DNA from: Arthrobacter sp. SLBN-112
Lineage (GTDB): Bacteria > Actinomycetota > Actinomycetes > Actinomycetales > Micrococcaceae
Assembly: GCF_030944625.1 (NCBI RefSeq)
Contig: NZ_JAUSXY010000001.1
Coordinates: 1,116,001-1,180,000, forward strand
Reading direction: 5' to 3'
DNA: 64,000 nt
The notes under the pieces were generated by a model, which was not told the origin of the DNA, made no database searches, and saw only the letters and a list, made by a program, of their open reading frames with translations. Shown in pieces: positions 46,718 through 54,962 of this stretch; within the stretch, counting starts at the first letter, position 1, and every line of letters starts with the position of its first letter. The translations under genes were made by a program, and so were the position numbers.

Positions 46718-47128
46718 TTAATTCTTTCCGAGGTTGGTGGGCAGGCCGCGGTTCTTCCAGCCGTTGACGGTCCGTTCGCCGTAGCGGTCCGGCTCGCCTT
46801 CGAAGCCCTCCAGGACGTTGTAGGAGGTGAAGCCGGCCTGGGTGGCCGCAATGGCTGCTGCGATGGAGCGCTGGCCTGAGCGGCAGAGGAACACCAGTTC
46901 CGCGCCGGGGTCCTCGGGCGCCTGCTCCGTCAGATCCTTCACGAAATCGGGGTTGGGGATGCCGCCAGGGAAGGTCCACTGGATGAACAGGGGATCGTTG
47001 TCCGTAGCCTTGGTGTCCGGAATGCCGATGTGGGCCCATTCGCCCTCGGTGCGGACATCCACCAGGATGGCGCCCTGCTCCAGCTTGGCCCATGCTTCCT
47101 GCGGCGTCAGGTCTCCTGCGTAGCTCAT
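46718..47128 (-). CDS. Rhodanese-like domain protein
   Basis: This 136-residue single-domain rhodanese has the persulfide-forming cysteine in the loop FLCRSGQRSIAAA. The domain begins TPQEAWAKLEQGAILVDVRTEGEW. It lies between the DUF1737 gene (4-bp ATGA overlap) and metZ (abutting), behind a SAM-IV riboswitch, so it probably handles sulfane sulfur for homocysteine or methionine synthesis. The role is inferred from the operon. Confidence 0.92.
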   Translation of the reverse strand: MSYAGDLTPQEAWAKLEQGAILVDVRTEGEWAHIGIPDTKATDNDPLFIQWTFPGGIPNPDFVKDLTEQAPEDPGAELVFLCRSGQRSIAAAIAATQAGFTSYNVLEGFEGEPDRYGERTVNGWKNRGLPTNLGKN

Positions 47129-47388
47129 GCGTGGCCCTCGCCGTCGAACTCGCCCTCCAGGTCGTCAACGGCCGTGGCCACCGCGGCGTCTGCCGAGGCG
47201 ATTGCGGCCGGGAGGACAACTGCCTGGGCCACGATGACGCTGCTGCCGTTGAAGGTGGCCGCCGGGCTGCCGTGCAGGACGTAGCCGTCCGCGAGTGCAG
47301 CCGAGATCCGCTCACAGAATGAGCGGTCGTCGGGGCCCGTAATCAGGCGGTAGGACAATTTTTCGTCAGGGGCGGGTGCGTCAGACAC
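47125..47388 (-). CDS. DUF1737 domain-containing protein
   Basis: This 87-residue protein starts at GTG 47388 with AAGGAG seven bases upstream. LSYRLITGPDDRSFCERISAAL and GYVLHGSPAATFNG match the DUF1737 family (a short N-terminal domain with a Y-x-L-HG pattern); the C-terminal 35 residues are Ala-rich and acidic. Function unknown. It is the first gene of the riboswitch-controlled operon with the rhodanese and metZ. Confidence 0.85.
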   Translation of the reverse strand: MSDAPAPDEKLSYRLITGPDDRSFCERISAALADGYVLHGSPAATFNGSSVIVAQAVVLPAAIASADAAVATAVDDLEGEFDGEGHA

Positions 47389-47407
47389 GACGGATCTCCT
47401 TCTTTCA

Positions 47408-47518
47408 CGCTTGCAGCTCGAATCGGTCGATATGCCGAGTATTCACCTGAGGCACCCCGCCGCGAGAGGAGGGTTGCCGACCGGCCAGTCAGGGCTTAAC
47501 ACCGGTACTCATTACTCC
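47408..47518 (-). promoter_or_regulatory. SAM-IV (SAM-I/IV) riboswitch
   Basis: On the minus strand, GAGTA near 47517 pairs with TACTC near 47440 to close the core. Between them are the conserved GTTAAGCCCTGACTGGCCGG, TCGGCAACCCTCCT and GCGGGGTGCC, followed by GGTGAA. Downstream, CGAGCTGCAAGCG provides the pseudoknot region that separates SAM-IV from SAM-I. It precedes the DUF1737-rhodanese-metZ operon, so high S-adenosylmethionine should reduce its expression. Confidence 0.9.
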
Positions 47519-47696
47519 CCAAAAACGTAACACCTGCCGCGCCAAGCCGCACGGCCGTCGTCGTCATGTTCCGTAATTGAGAGCTGGCAGCCGCTGCGCG
47601 TCACGGGAACGCTGCAAGGCGGCCGGACCGATAAAGTTTCTACCTGGGCGCCGCCCTGCCGTCACAGTGGGAGTACCGGGGGGTTTGCCAGCATGC

Positions 47697-47822
47697 GAAC
47701 TGGGCTGGTTCCTGATCCCGCTTGGCCGGGCAACGCTTTACGTGTTCATCATGCACGTGGTGCTGGGGCTGCTGTGGGTGATGGTCCGCACCAGGTTCCT
47801 GTTCCGGCTCATTCCCACGTAG
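47697..47822 (+). pseudogene. Possible remnant of an acyltransferase/OpgC-type membrane protein
   Basis: This frame encodes about 41 residues, GWFLIPLGRATLYVFIMHVV and a last hydrophobic stretch ending at a stop at 47822. The pattern resembles the final helices of OpgC/acyltransferase-3 family membrane proteins (PLGxATLYVFxxH). No start codon with a ribosome site or upstream family sequence is visible; 47519-47696 holds nothing I recognise. It is best seen as the leftover 3' end of a lost gene. Confidence 0.4.
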
Positions 47823-47861
47823 CGGCCGGGCGACGCCCGGTATGCGGTGCCCGGGCATGAA

Positions 47862-47894
47862 AAATGCCGTGGCACGGTCGGTGCCACAGCATTT
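47862..47894 (-). terminator. Rho-independent terminator after the 84-residue hypothetical gene
   Basis: A 14-bp stem with one G-T pair (47862-47875 with 47881-47894) and a 5-nt loop lies 50 bp past the minus-strand stop at 47944. On the minus strand it is followed by TTTTTC. Confidence 0.8.
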
Positions 47895-47943
47895 ATCTCA
47901 AGTGCCGAATGCTCGGTGGGGGAGGCCCCGCAGTTCCGGTGTC

Positions 47944-48198
47944 TTAGACCAGCTCGGGATAGGAAGCGACAATGTAGTCGGCGGCTGCCGCACCCTTCAT
48001 GCGCAGGCCCTTGCGGCTTCCCGGCAGCCGGTCCTTCATCGCTGCCCAGAACGTTGTTTCCGTGCCTGGCAGGTGCTGATTGATGAAGCACCAGCTCATG
48101 TACAGGCCGTAGAAGCGGTCGCGTTCCAGCGTGGAGTCGGATGTCTGGTCGAAGTAGGTGGCGTCTTGGAGAAAGAGATCAAACTGGGAATGTGCCAT
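47944..48198 (-). CDS. Hypothetical protein, 84 residues
   Basis: This 84-residue soluble protein has the start ATG at 48198 with GAAGGGA in front. It is rich in aromatic residues (DLFLQDATYFDQTSD, FYGLYMSWCFINQHLPG, TFWAAMKDRLPG). I do not recognise the family with certainty. The C-terminal half vaguely recalls small replication-protein winged helices, but that is weak. It is a monocistronic gene with its own terminator, divergent from the TetR gene at 48421. Confidence 0.7.
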   Translation of the reverse strand: MAHSQFDLFLQDATYFDQTSDSTLERDRFYGLYMSWCFINQHLPGTETTFWAAMKDRLPGSRKGLRMKGAAAADYIVASYPELV

Positions 48199-48332
48199 GA
48201 GGGCGTCCCTTCGCTAAGTGCGTGGCGCCGCCGTTCGGCTACAGCAGCGGACTCGATGCCGTGCACTGGTGGCAATCGGGTCCATAGATTCGATCCCCGG
48301 AAAAACTGGGGTCGTTAGCGCCGTCAACGCCT

Positions 48333-48364
48333 GTCTACGCTGTAGACTTTACTCGTAGACTACA
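48333..48364. promoter_or_regulatory. Operator dyads upstream of the 48421 TetR gene
   Basis: GTCTAC-GCT-GTAGAC (48333-48347) is a perfect palindrome; GTAG-A-CTAC (48356-48363) follows, and GTAGACT is repeated directly. These sit 57-88 bp before the TetR start in the divergent intergenic region, fitting autoregulation. Confidence 0.6.
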
Positions 48365-48420
48365 TATGAGGCAACCCTCTCGGAAGAAGCCGGGAGGCCG
48401 CCCCCAGCAAGGATAAAGCC

Positions 48421-49125
48421 ATGACCTCCCCCAATCCGTCCCGCGCCGGCAAAGCCAAAGCCAGGCTCAGCCGGGACATCGTGCTGGCTAAAGCGCTGGA
48501 AATGGTGGATGCCGAAGGCCTGGACGCGCTGACCATGCGCGGCCTGGGCCAGGAGCTGGGGCGGGACCCGATGAGCCTCTACCGCTACGCGGAAAACCGG
48601 GCCGCCTTGCTGGACGGGGTTACGGAACTGGTCCTGGGCCAGCTCACCATCCAGCCGGAGGACCCGGACTGGAAGGCGCAGTTGCGGAAGATCGCCCACA
48701 ACCTGCGGATGCTGGCGCTGCGGCATCCCAATGTTGTGCCCCTGCTGGTCACCCGGCCCCTTTCCACCCCGCTGGGTTTGCGCCCGCTGGGCACGCTGCG
48801 GCCGCTGGAACAGATCCTGACGCTGCTGGCGGCTGCCGGATTCGAACCGGCCGACGCGCTGCACGTTTATCGCGTGTACTACGGCTTCCTCTACGGCCAC
48901 ATCCTCAACGAACTGCAGGAGTTCGTGGTGGACCCGGAAGAGAACGAGGTTCTGCTCCGGCTGGGGCTCCACCGCCTTCCTGCCAAGGAATTTCCCAGGC
49001 TGCGGGCGCTGGCGCCGGCGCTGTCGGATTACGACGGCGCCATCGAACTCGACCAGGGGCTTACCATCCTGCTGTCCGGGCTGGAAGCGCAGCTTTCCCG
49101 GCAGGCGGCAGTACCGCTCGGTTAG
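48421..49125 (+). CDS. TetR family regulator with TetR_C-type effector domain
   Basis: This 234-residue regulator has an N-terminal helix-turn-helix (SRDIVLAKALEMVDAEGLDALTM, GLGQELGRDPMSLYRYAENR) of the type found in tetracycline-repressor-like proteins, followed by a C-terminal helical domain with ALRHPNVVPLLVTRPL. Start ATG 48421 follows an AAGGAT site. Palindromic sites lie just upstream. Its target may be the divergent 84-residue gene or its own promoter only; no exporter is adjacent. Confidence 0.87.
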   Translation: MTSPNPSRAGKAKARLSRDIVLAKALEMVDAEGLDALTMRGLGQELGRDPMSLYRYAENRAALLDGVTELVLGQLTIQPEDPDWKAQLRKIAHNLRMLALRHPNVVPLLVTRPLSTPLGLRPLGTLRPLEQILTLLAAAGFEPADALHVYRVYYGFLYGHILNELQEFVVDPEENEVLLRLGLHRLPAKEFPRLRALAPALSDYDGAIELDQGLTILLSGLEAQLSRQAAVPLG

Positions 49126-49147
49126 CGCGGAAGCGGCAAACGCAAGA

Positions 49148-49612
49148 TTATTCGAACGAGGCCCGGCGGCGGTCCTGCACGCGGGTGTTCCAGACATCCG
49201 GCCGGTTCACCTGGAACCTGCGGCCGGTCAGGGCCTTGGCGTTGAGCCGGACATAGTTGGCCTTTTCGCCGGGCTGCCACGGTTCCAGACCAAGGCCGTC
49301 CACCTGGTCCTTGACCGCCTGGTCTTCGATGATTTCGGTATCGCCGCGCACCACCACGCTCCACGCCAGTTCGGTGGCGGGGTCGTAGCCGTCGATCTCC
49401 AACGCGGCCGGGCGTTCCATCTTGGCGCCCCAAAGCTTGGAGCCGGGCGCGGTGCGGAAGACGATGCTGCGCAGGTGGACGATGTAGTTCACGGGGAAGA
49501 TTTCGGGATGCTCGTCCACCACGATGGCCAGCCTGCCCACGGTGTCATTGGCGAGGAGTTCCCAGCAGTCGTCAAAGGAGAGGTTTTCGATCGGCAGCTT
49601 GTGCGAGTCCAT
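49148..49612 (-). CDS. Pyridoxamine 5'-phosphate oxidase family protein (FMN/F420 split barrel)
   Basis: This protein of about 154 residues starts at ATG 49612 (AAGG upstream); a GTG at 49621 would add three residues. It has the split-barrel pattern LLANDTVGRLAIVVDEHPEIFPVNYIV then AALEIDGYD and ELAWSVVVRGDTEII. Relatives bind flavin or F420 and include nitroreductases and haem-degrading-like enzymes; many have unknown substrates. It converges on the TetR gene at its left. Confidence 0.85.
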   Translation of the reverse strand: MDSHKLPIENLSFDDCWELLANDTVGRLAIVVDEHPEIFPVNYIVHLRSIVFRTAPGSKLWGAKMERPAALEIDGYDPATELAWSVVVRGDTEIIEDQAVKDQVDGLGLEPWQPGEKANYVRLNAKALTGRRFQVNRPDVWNTRVQDRRRASFE

Positions 49613-49640
49613 GGTCCACACCTTACGGCTGAAGCCCGAA

Positions 49641-49669
49641 GCGCAACAGGGCCGGTGGCCCTGTTGCGC
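49641..49669 (-). terminator. Hairpin terminator after pabC
   Basis: A perfect 13-bp GC-rich stem (49641-49653 with 49657-49669) with a 3-nt loop begins 3 bp past the pabC stop at 49672. No long T tract follows. Confidence 0.65.
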
Positions 49670-49671
49670 GG

Positions 49672-50601
49672 CTACTGGATCCCGGCGAAAAGCCCGCTCA
49701 ACTCGGCGGTCAGTTCCTTTTGGATGGCCGGCGCGCCGATCTCCTTGCCGTCGATCCGGTTCACGGGGGCCAGCAGGCGCACGCTGGAGATAAGCCAGAC
49801 CGCATCCGCATCCAGCAGGTCCCGGGGTTCCAGCGGGCCATACCCCAGCTCCCAGCCCGCCGCCTTGGCCGCCGCGAAGAGGGCACCCTGGGACGTTCCG
49901 GGCAGGATGCCGCTGTCCAGCTGGGGCGTGATGAGGCGCTTGACCGCCGTGCCGTCGTCGGACTTTTCCACGTGCGCCAGCAGCACGGTGGAGGTGGGGC
50001 CTTCCAGGACGCGGCCGTCGGATGAGGTGAAGATGACGTCATCCGCGCCCTGCTTGTGGGCGTACCGGAGGGCCGCCATGTTCACGGCGTAGGACAGCGT
50101 CTTGGCTCCCAGGAGCAGCCACGGAGCCCGGTCGGCCACGTCGCTGTCGTAGCCCCGGTCCAGGAGGATCACGTCAATGCCGGTTTCCCGCTGGCGGCGG
50201 CCGACAGCCCCCGCAGGCGATACCTGCACCCAGGCGGTGGGGGCGGGGGCGCCTTCGATGCCGCGGGTCACTACAAGCTTGACCACCAGTTCGTCTGCGT
50301 CAGCGTCCGACGGCGGGTTCTCCGACCGGTGCCGCGCCACGGCAGCCGCAATGGCGCCCCGCCACGCGTCCTGGTCCGGGATGTCCAGGTCCAGTGCTGC
50401 GGCTGAGCCTGCCAGCCGGTCAAGGTGGGCCTGCATTTTCCGCACTGTTCCGCCCACGGCCAGCATGGTTTCAAAGACGCCATCACCCCTGGTAACACCC
50501 AGGTCCGTGACCAGCAGCTGGGGTTTGGACGCATCGGCCACCCGGCCGTCGGGGAACGCGGGGTCAAGGAAGATAAGAACCACTGGGGCTGGAGGGGTCA
50601 T
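49672..50601 (-). CDS. pabC: Aminodeoxychorismate lyase (class IV PLP aminotransferase fold)
   Basis: This 309-residue fold-type IV PLP enzyme has TDLGVTRGDGVFETM near the N-terminus, the PLP lysine in LLLGAKTLSYAVNMAALRYA, and the glutamate/threonine cluster in GRVLEGPTSTVLLA. It would release pyruvate from aminodeoxychorismate to give p-aminobenzoate for folate. The assignment to PabC over a branched-chain or D-amino acid aminotransferase rests on the nearby PabB fusion gene on the same strand, with cardiolipin synthase inserted between them on the other strand. Confidence 0.78.
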   Translation of the reverse strand: MTPPAPVVLIFLDPAFPDGRVADASKPQLLVTDLGVTRGDGVFETMLAVGGTVRKMQAHLDRLAGSAAALDLDIPDQDAWRGAIAAAVARHRSENPPSDADADELVVKLVVTRGIEGAPAPTAWVQVSPAGAVGRRQRETGIDVILLDRGYDSDVADRAPWLLLGAKTLSYAVNMAALRYAHKQGADDVIFTSSDGRVLEGPTSTVLLAHVEKSDDGTAVKRLITPQLDSGILPGTSQGALFAAAKAAGWELGYGPLEPRDLLDADAVWLISSVRLLAPVNRIDGKEIGAPAIQKELTAELSGLFAGIQ

Positions 50602-50695
50602 GGCACCAGCTTAGTGCGGCTCCGCGGATAAGCTGGGCAGAGTGCACCGGCCGGAAGCCGTCCTCCGGAGCCCAATCTCTCCGGGAGTTATAGAC

Positions 50696-52171
50696 GTGTT
50701 GTGGCCTTTTTCGCTTGCCGGCACCGCGCCGACGTGGCTGGTGGTGCTCCTGGGTTTCGCGGACCTGGTCATCAGGGTCCTGGCCCTGGGCATAATCCCC
50801 GGCAATCGGCGGCCCACCACGGCCATGGCCTGGCTGCTGGGAATTTTCTTCATCCCGTTTGTAGGCATCGTCCTGTTCCTTTTGTTTGGGAACTTCCAGC
50901 TGTCCAGCCGCCGCCGTGCCCAGCAGGAACAGGTCAACGACCGCGTACGGGCGGGCATCACCGCACTCTCGGACGTGGAAAGCGACTACCCCGGCCCGGA
51001 GTGGGTCACATCCGCCGCTGAGCTCAACCGCACCCTGGGTTCGCTGCCCATGGTGGATGGTAATTCCGTGGACCTGATCCCCGGCTACCCGGACTCCATC
51101 CTGGAAATGACGCACGCCGTGCGGAAGGCGAAGAAATTCGTCAATGCCGAGTTCTACATCATGAGCTCGGACCATGTGACCAATGACCTGCTCACCGCCA
51201 TGGAGGAAGCCGCCGAGCGGGGCGTGGAAGTGCGGCTCCTGTTCGACCACATCGGTACGCTGCGCATCAAGGGCTACCGGAAGCTGCTCAAGCGCCTCAG
51301 GTCGGGCAAGATCCAGTGGAGGCGCATGCTTCCGCTCCTGCCCATCCACGGACAGTGGCGCCGGCCGGACCTGCGCAACCACCGAAAGATCATGGTGGTC
51401 GACGGCGAAATCGCGTTCACGGGGTCGCAGAACCTGATCGAGCCCTCCTACAACAACCCCCGCCACCGCAAGGCCGGCCGTGAGTGGGTGGAGCTGATGG
51501 CGTGCCTGCGCGGACCGATCGTGACCACCCTGAACGTTGTCTTCGCCACCGACTGGCTCAGCGAGACCGACGAATCACTGGAACACCAGCTGCAGCTCCC
51601 GGCTAACCCGGAGCCCGGCCACGTCACGGCCCAGGTGGTGCCCAGCGGCCCGGGGTTCATCACGGAAAACAACCTGCGTCTCTTCAACACGCTCATCTAC
51701 TCGGCGCAGCACCGGATCTCCATCTGCAGCCCGTACTTCGTCCCCGATGATTCACTGCTTTACGCCATCACCACCGCAGCCCAGCGCGGCGTTGACGTGG
51801 AGCTGTTCGTATCCGAGAAGGGCGACCAATTCCTGGTCCACCACGCCCAGCGGTCCTATTACGAGGCCCTCCTCGAAGCCGGCGTGCGCATCTACCTGTA
51901 CAAGGCCCCGTTCGTGCTGCACGCCAAGCACTTCACGATTGATGACGAGGTGGCGGTCCTGGGCTCCAGCAACATGGACATGCGCTCGTTCTCGCTGAAC
52001 CTTGAGGTGTCCGTGATGCTCCTGGGGGAGGACATCGTGAACAAGATGCGGGCGGTGGAGGATACGTACCGGGGCATCTCCCACGAACTCAGGCTGACGG
52101 ACTGGCTCAACCGGCCGCTCGCCGCGCGCTATGTGGACAACGTGGCCCGCCTGACCGCCACCGTGCAGTAA
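50696..52171 (+). CDS. cls: Cardiolipin synthase
   Basis: This 491-residue phospholipase D superfamily enzyme has two N-terminal membrane helices (TWLVVLLGFADLVIRVLALG and AMAWLLGIFFIPFVGIVLFL) and two HKD motifs: NHRKIMVVDGEIAFTGSQN and HAKHFTIDDEVAVLGSSNMD. It condenses phosphatidylglycerol into cardiolipin at the membrane. I prefer GTG 50696, preceded by GGGAG, over the GTG at 50642, which would add 18 atypical residues. It is divergent from pabC. Confidence 0.93.
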   Translation: MLWPFSLAGTAPTWLVVLLGFADLVIRVLALGIIPGNRRPTTAMAWLLGIFFIPFVGIVLFLLFGNFQLSSRRRAQQEQVNDRVRAGITALSDVESDYPGPEWVTSAAELNRTLGSLPMVDGNSVDLIPGYPDSILEMTHAVRKAKKFVNAEFYIMSSDHVTNDLLTAMEEAAERGVEVRLLFDHIGTLRIKGYRKLLKRLRSGKIQWRRMLPLLPIHGQWRRPDLRNHRKIMVVDGEIAFTGSQNLIEPSYNNPRHRKAGREWVELMACLRGPIVTTLNVVFATDWLSETDESLEHQLQLPANPEPGHVTAQVVPSGPGFITENNLRLFNTLIYSAQHRISICSPYFVPDDSLLYAITTAAQRGVDVELFVSEKGDQFLVHHAQRSYYEALLEAGVRIYLYKAPFVLHAKHFTIDDEVAVLGSSNMDMRSFSLNLEVSVMLLGEDIVNKMRAVEDTYRGISHELRLTDWLNRPLAARYVDNVARLTATVQ

Positions 52172-52189
52172 CCGGCCGGCCCGCAGGGG

Positions 52190-54271
52190 TCAGTCGTCCG
52201 GGAACTCCGCCCCCAGGGTGGAGAGCACACCGAAGGCCTTGGTCCGGATCTCCTCGTACTCCTCCTCCGCCACGGAGTCCGAGGTGATGGCACCGCCGAC
52301 GCCGAGCGTCAGGTCCGCCGCTCCGCCACCCCGGGCGTCAATCACCAGGGTGCGGATGGCGACGGCGAGATCCGTCGCCGAGTTCAGTGAAAAGTACCCG
52401 ATGGCCCCCGAGTAGAGTCCGCGGGGTCCGGCCTCCAGCCGGTCCAGGATGGCCATGGTACTGATCTTGGGGGCGCCGGTCATGGAACCTGCCGGGAAAC
52501 AGGCCGCCACCGCCTCGGCCCGCGGCGCCCCGGGGAGGAGCCGGGCGTCAATGGTGCTGACCATCTGGTGGACGGTGGCGTAGCTCTCGATCGCGCAGAG
52601 GCGGCTGACCGTCACGGAGCCGGGCACCGCAAAGTGGCTGAGGTCGTTGCGCAGCAGGTCAACGATCATGATGTTCTCGGCACGGTCCTTCAGCGACGCA
52701 GCCAGGTCCGCACGCAGTTGCGAGTCTTCCTGCGGATCAGCAGCCCGGCGGCGGGTGCCCTTGATCGGTTCGGCGCGCATGCCGCCGTCGGACGCTATTT
52801 TCAGGAACCGCTCGGGCGAGGTGCTGGCGACGGCCAGGCCGCCCAGCCGCAGGTAGCTGGCGAACGGGGCCGGGTTGCGGCGGCGCAGCGCCAGGTAGGT
52901 GGTCCAGGGATCCAGGGTATCCGCCGGGATCCGGGCTTCCAGGGTGGTGGTCAGGCAGACTTCGTAGGTGTTTCCCTGCGCGATTTCGTGCTGCGCGGCG
53001 GCGATTTTGGCCCGGTACAGGGCGCCCGTATCCCGGCTGCGGAAAGCGGGCGGTCCTGGACGTACGACGCCGGTGCTGCCGCCGGCGGCCGCGGCGCCCA
53101 CCGCCCCGGCCGGACCTGAGGCGGCGGCGTGCACGGCTGTCCGCGCCCGGGCCAGCCACTCGCCGGCGTCCGGTGCTTCAAGGGCCAGGAGCCAGGCGGT
53201 GCGTTCGGCGTGGTCCAGCACCACGGCGCGGCCGGCGAAGATCAGGGCCGCGTCCGGGGTGGGCGCGGCAAGGTCACTGCCGCCGGTCTCGCGCTTGAGC
53301 TCGTAACCCAGGCAGCCCAGCCAGCCCAGGGTGAACTGGCCCGGATAGTCCTCGGGAGTCCGCACCGCCCGCCGGCCCCACACGGTATTGAGCCAGCGGA
53401 AGAAGGGGCCTGGAACCTTCACCATGGACGAGCCTGCACTGACCAGGCTTACCCCCGCACGGTGCGTGACAAACTGCCCGAACGTTCCGGCGTCGTCCGC
53501 CATGATGCTGAACCGGCTGCGTTCGGCGGGGGTCCTGTCCTGCCCGGGGCCTTCTGTTGCGTCCCGGTGGTTGGAGGAGTCCAGCCAGACGGCGTTGGGG
53601 GAGCTGCCATACAGGGAATGGAACAGGGCCGGCGCGTCCGGTGCCAGGTCCAGGCGTTCGGCGTGCAGGCGGAGGCCGCGGCGGGCAGAGAGTTCCGGCG
53701 CGAGGACCGGTGCCAGCGCAGGCAGGTACGGGAGGAGCCGCAACAGGTCAACGGGTGCGGAGCCGTCGGCGAGGTTGTTGACGCGGAGGTCTGCCCGGCC
53801 GGGGACGTCGTCGCGGTCCAGCCATTCTTCTTCCTGGGCTGCCCACTGGTCCCAGAACGGTGTGTAGGTGTCGCCGTCCCGGTCAAGGGCGCGGGTCCGG
53901 CGGACATCGTCCGGTGACTCCGCCCAGATCACAGCGCTCAGGAAAGGGCGGGCAGCCTCCGACGCGGCGCCCACGCCCTCCACGATGACGATCTCCGCGG
54001 GCAGTGTTACCCGGGCGTCGCCGTCGTAATGGTTTGCCCAGTCCCAGCTGGTCCAGGTGGCGGCCTCGCCCCGGCTCAGCGGCGTGAGCACGGTAGAGAC
54101 GTAGCGCTCGACGCCGGCAGCGAGCCCGTCCCAGCCCGGGTAGATGTCCTCGAGGTGGAACAGGGACACCTTGTGGTGGGCGCGGAGCAGGGCCGCGAGT
54201 TCGACTCCGAGGGTGGTCTTCCCTGCGCCGGAGCGCCCGTCGATGGCGATGATGACGGGGGCTGGGCTCAT
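52190..54271 (-). CDS. pabB: Fusion of a P-loop uridine-kinase-like domain with aminodeoxychorismate synthase component I
   Basis: This is a 693-residue fusion. Residues 1-190 are a P-loop kinase-like domain with Walker A IAIDGRSGAGKTTLG, LFHLEDIYPGWDGLA (the nucleoside-kinase DxYPGW-type motif) and EIVIVEGVGAAS. Residues about 220-690 are a chorismate-binding PabB domain with MRAEPIKGTRRR, LKDRAENIMIVDLLRNDLSH, FPAGSMTGAPKISTM and GLYSGAIGYF, keeping the active-site lysine and acidic metal residues. The second domain aminates chorismate for p-aminobenzoate and folate; it would need a PabA glutaminase from elsewhere. The purpose of the kinase domain is unknown. It lies 19 bp behind the phosphatase gene. 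Confidence 0.88.
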   Translation of the reverse strand: MSPAPVIIAIDGRSGAGKTTLGVELAALLRAHHKVSLFHLEDIYPGWDGLAAGVERYVSTVLTPLSRGEAATWTSWDWANHYDGDARVTLPAEIVIVEGVGAASEAARPFLSAVIWAESPDDVRRTRALDRDGDTYTPFWDQWAAQEEEWLDRDDVPGRADLRVNNLADGSAPVDLLRLLPYLPALAPVLAPELSARRGLRLHAERLDLAPDAPALFHSLYGSSPNAVWLDSSNHRDATEGPGQDRTPAERSRFSIMADDAGTFGQFVTHRAGVSLVSAGSSMVKVPGPFFRWLNTVWGRRAVRTPEDYPGQFTLGWLGCLGYELKRETGGSDLAAPTPDAALIFAGRAVVLDHAERTAWLLALEAPDAGEWLARARTAVHAAASGPAGAVGAAAAGGSTGVVRPGPPAFRSRDTGALYRAKIAAAQHEIAQGNTYEVCLTTTLEARIPADTLDPWTTYLALRRRNPAPFASYLRLGGLAVASTSPERFLKIASDGGMRAEPIKGTRRRAADPQEDSQLRADLAASLKDRAENIMIVDLLRNDLSHFAVPGSVTVSRLCAIESYATVHQMVSTIDARLLPGAPRAEAVAACFPAGSMTGAPKISTMAILDRLEAGPRGLYSGAIGYFSLNSATDLAVAIRTLVIDARGGGAADLTLGVGGAITSDSVAEEEYEEIRTKAFGVLSTLGAEFPDD

Positions 54272-54290
54272 GGACTAGAGCGTACCGTTT

Positions 54291-54830
54291 TCAGTGTGCC
54301 TGCCGCTGCAGTTCAGTGTTCCGCAGGGCTTCGGCCTTGATGTGGTCCACGATCCCGGGGAGGGCGGAGTGGATCTGGTGCCAGACGGCGTCGAAGTCCG
54401 CGTGGCCGCCGTACCAGGGGTCCTCGATGCCCTGGTCCAGCCGGTCCCGGCCGGCCATGGCGGGATCGAAGCTGCGGAGCATCCGGATCTTTTGGAGGGC
54501 ATCCCGGCCGGGGGCTGCCTCGGTAAGCCAGGCGTAGTGGTCGATGTCCAGGGCCAGGATCAGGTCCCGCTCGCTGAACCAGCGTGGGTCCCATTCCCGG
54601 GCGACATGGTTTTCGGAGGCCAACTGTGCGGCGGCAAGCCGGCGGGCGGCCCGGGGATCTATGGGCCTGCCGGCCTCGTACCCGGTGGTGCCGGCAGAGT
54701 CCACCTCCACCAGCCCGTCCAGCCCTTCGCGTTCCAGCGCTGCCGCGAGCATGAGCTCAGCCATGGGGGACCGGCAGATGTTGCCGGTGCAGACGGTGAT
54801 AACACGGTATGGGCTCGACGTTGAGTTCAT
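54291..54830 (-). CDS. Low-molecular-weight protein-tyrosine phosphatase
   Basis: This protein of about 179 residues has the CX5R phosphatase loop VCTGNICRSPMAE at the N-terminus and the general-acid aspartate region GIEDPWYGGHADFD at the C-terminus. HVAREWDPRWFSERDLILALD fits the family. It dephosphorylates phosphotyrosine proteins in the cytosol. Start ATG 54830 is preferred; ATG 54842 and an upstream codon at 54908 would add residues without a ribosome site. It precedes the kinase-PabB fusion by 19 bp, so they are probably cotranscribed. Confidence 0.9.
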   Translation of the reverse strand: MNSTSSPYRVITVCTGNICRSPMAELMLAAALEREGLDGLVEVDSAGTTGYEAGRPIDPRAARRLAAAQLASENHVAREWDPRWFSERDLILALDIDHYAWLTEAAPGRDALQKIRMLRSFDPAMAGRDRLDQGIEDPWYGGHADFDAVWHQIHSALPGIVDHIKAEALRNTELQRQAH

Positions 54831-54962
54831 GAGGCTAAGCATGCGCGCTGGTTGCCCGTCTTGGCTAGCGGCCTGTTCACAATGCTTTACCGGTTTGTAA
54901 AGATGCATTACTGGCTGTCATATGGGTACGGGTCCTGTGGCTGTTGAGCCGGCCGCTTGCTG

